A DNA stretch of 7,924 nucleotides from JAXHTH01 sp034211115. GTDB lineage: Bacteria > Planctomycetota > Phycisphaerae > Phycisphaerales > SM1A02. The stretch lies in assembly GCA_034211115.1 (NCBI GenBank), contig JAXHTH010000132.1, positions 1 through 7,924 of the forward strand, read 5' to 3'. The notes beneath the pieces are model-generated. The model searched no databases. It was not told where the DNA came from and saw nothing but the letters and a program-made list of their open reading frames with translations. Shown here in pieces: positions 6,328-7,924 of this stretch (positions are counted from its first letter, which is position 1; each line of letters begins with the position of its first letter). Made by a program: the position numbers and the translations under genes.

Positions 6328-7882
6328 GAAGCTGTGGTTCATCATCCCCGAGCTGATTCTCTTCGCCGGCGCGGTCGTCGCTTCGGTCATGGGTCTGTCG
6401 CGCCGGAAGGCGATCCGTGATCTGCTGCCGGCGATGACGTGCCTCTTCCTCGCGGCCGGCTTCATCGTGACGCCGTTCCTGTATCGGGGCGATCATCTCG
6501 CCGGCGCGGACCTGCTCATGCCCCTGCTGGGCAAGTACGTCAAGATGATGGTCTGCTTCATCGGAATCATCCTGACCATGGTCAGCGTGGGCATGATCGA
6601 TCGGCGGATGGAGGCGGATGTCGAGGCGGGGCGGGTGAAGTTCGATCCGCTGCGGGCCGGACGCGGCGAGTTCTATGCCTTCTTCCTCCTCAGCCTCATC
6701 GGCGTGATGCTCTGCTGCAACGCCAACGATCTCATCTGGCTGTTCCTCGCCCTGGAGCTCGCCTCGCTTCCCACGTACATCATGGTCGCTATCAGCCGCG
6801 CGTCGGCGAAGGCGCAGGAAGCGAGCGTGAAGTATTTCTTCCTCGGCGCGCTGGCGGCCGCGACGTTTCTTTACGGCTTCGCCCTCATCTACGGCTCGAC
6901 GGGCACGATCGTGCTGACGGAGATCCGCGCCGCGTTCGCCATCCAGTGGGCCGAGGGGGGGATCAACACGATCGGGATCATCGGCATGATCCTGGCGATC
7001 CTGGGCGTGTCGTTCAAGATCGCCGCGGTGCCGCTGCACTTCTATGCGGCCGACGTGTACGAAGGCGCGGCGTCGCCGGTGACGGCGTTCCTGGGGTTCG
7101 TGCCCAAGACCGCGGGGATGCTTGCGCTCATTCTCCTGCTGACGACGATGGGGTGGGGGGATCCGATGGCCTCCGGAACGGTTGGGTTGCCCCAGCCGGT
7201 GCTGACGGCCCTGTGGATGGTCGCGGTGCTGACGATGACGCTCGGCAACGTCGCCGCCCTCCTCCAGCGCTCGGTCAAGCGCATGCTGGCCTACAGCTCG
7301 ATCGCGCACAGCGGGTACATGCTCATCGGCATCATCGCCGGCCCGGGCCTGGGTTTGAACGCGGTCCTGTTCTACCTGCTCGTGTATGGCCTGATGAACA
7401 CGGGCGCGTTCGCCGTGCTCGCCGGGCTGGAGCGGCAGGGGCAGGAGGTCGAATCGCTGGATGACCTGGCCGGGCTGCGCCAGCGTCACCCGATGATGGC
7501 GTGGGCGATGGCGCTGTGCGCCGGCTCGCTGCTGGGCTTCCCGCCCCTGCTGGGGTTCATCGGCAAGTTGTATCTGTTCATCGCCGGCGTCGAGGCGGGT
7601 CAGATCGCGCTGGTGGTGATCGCCGCGCTGAACAGCGCCATCAGCGCGTGGTATTACCTTCAGCTCGTGGGGTACCCGCTGCTGGCCGCGCCGAGCCCGC
7701 GCAGCGAGACGATCGAGCGCGCCCCCGCGGCGTGGCCGCGTGTCGCCGCCGTCCTCGCCGCCCTCGCCGTGGTCCTGGTTCCCATCTTCAGCCAGGGCCT
7801 GCTGGAGCAGGCCGACGCCGTGACGAACGAAGCGCCGATCATCGCGACGGCCCCGGGGGATCAGTCAGCGCCGATCGAGTGA
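6320..7882 (+). CDS. nuoN: NADH-quinone oxidoreductase subunit N
   Basis: This is the proximal antiporter-like proton channel of complex I (NuoN/ND2), 520 residues from ATG 6320, or 522 from ATG 6314. Characteristic residues are seen: Glu146 in FLALELASLPTYIMV, Lys233 in GVSFKIAAVPLHFYAADVYE, Lys263 in GFVPKTAGMLAL, and Lys416 in GFIGKLYLF. They correspond to E. coli Glu133, Lys217, Lys247 and Lys395. The motif FYAADVYEGAASPVTAFL is typical of NuoN and tells it apart from NuoL and NuoM. It is the last gene of the operon and overlaps nuoM by 8 bases, which implies coupled translation. The final 50 residues form one hydrophobic helix followed by a short polar tail. It appears complete, with no frameshift. 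Confidence 0.97.
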   Translation: MAEKLWFIIPELILFAGAVVASVMGLSRRKAIRDLLPAMTCLFLAAGFIVTPFLYRGDHLAGADLLMPLLGKYVKMMVCFIGIILTMVSVGMIDRRMEADVEAGRVKFDPLRAGRGEFYAFFLLSLIGVMLCCNANDLIWLFLALELASLPTYIMVAISRASAKAQEASVKYFFLGALAAATFLYGFALIYGSTGTIVLTEIRAAFAIQWAEGGINTIGIIGMILAILGVSFKIAAVPLHFYAADVYEGAASPVTAFLGFVPKTAGMLALILLLTTMGWGDPMASGTVGLPQPVLTALWMVAVLTMTLGNVAALLQRSVKRMLAYSSIAHSGYMLIGIIAGPGLGLNAVLFYLLVYGLMNTGAFAVLAGLERQGQEVESLDDLAGLRQRHPMMAWAMALCAGSLLGFPPLLGFIGKLYLFIAGVEAGQIALVVIAALNSAISAWYYLQLVGYPLLAAPSPRSETIERAPAAWPRVAAVLAALAVVLVPIFSQGLLEQADAVTNEAPIIATAPGDQSAPIE

Positions 7883-7892
7883 ATCGGATCAC

Positions 7893-7915
7893 GAAAACGG
7901 ACCGGGTCCATTTTC
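7893..7915. repeat. Imperfect palindrome after nuoN (possible terminator or REP-like repeat)
   Basis: The sequence GAAAA-c-GGACC-g-GGTCC-a-TTTTC is an inverted repeat with two 5-base arms on each side, one mismatched pair, and a one-base centre. It starts 10 bases after the nuoN stop. The A tract before and T tract after a GC stem fit a bidirectional Rho-independent terminator, but the T run is only four bases and the loop is tight. The phrase GGTCCATTTTCC also recalls palindromic repeats found near REP-associated transposase genes. That resemblance is from memory, and no transposase is visible. Confidence 0.45.
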
Positions 7916-7924
7916 CGGGGTCGG

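Noticed and set aside
6221..7489. Open frame of 422 codons on the - strand opposite nuoN
   Set aside because: A composition artefact of nuoN codon use, with Arg/His/Asp-rich sequence and no domain.

Overview
The window is dominated by one co-directional operon, nuoJ-nuoK-nuoL-nuoM-nuoN (1105-7882, + strand). It encodes five of the seven membrane-arm subunits of the proton-pumping NADH:quinone oxidoreductase (respiratory complex I). Each start codon overlaps the previous stop: ATGA for J/K and L/M, TGATG for K/L, and a longer overlap for M/N. The five genes are therefore almost certainly one transcript with coupled translation. The charged residues needed for proton transfer are present in NuoK, L, M and N, so the genes look intact and functional.

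Region by region: 1-506 is the 3' part of a CcdA/DsbD-type membrane permease, most like the ArsG family, whose beginning lies outside the window. 507-1104 is about 600 bases with no convincing gene. It is GC-rich and holds several short tandem or dispersed repeats (octamers at 513-544, heptamers at 557-577 and 942-969, paired repeats at 902-943) and a weak candidate promoter (977-1005) for the nuo operon. 1105-7882 is nuoJKLMN. 7883-7924 is the start of the next intergenic region and contains an imperfect palindrome that could be a terminator or a dispersed REP-like repeat.

How the genes work together: NuoL, NuoM and NuoN are the three antiporter-like channels. NuoK and NuoJ join them to the quinone-binding part (NuoH/NuoA and the peripheral arm), none of which is encoded here. 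The usual order nuoA...I-J...N is broken immediately before nuoJ, so the rest of complex I must be encoded upstream beyond the permease or elsewhere in the genome.

Organism: an aerobic or otherwise respiring bacterium with high-GC DNA. The long NuoJ, the ArsG-like permease and the repeat-rich spacer would fit a Planctomycetota/Phycisphaerae-like genome, but this is an inference from memory and is weak. I found no evidence for a wholly new biological system. The most unusual points are the enlarged NuoJ, the histidine/acid-rich loop in NuoL, the separated nuoJ-N block and the short-repeat-rich spacer.
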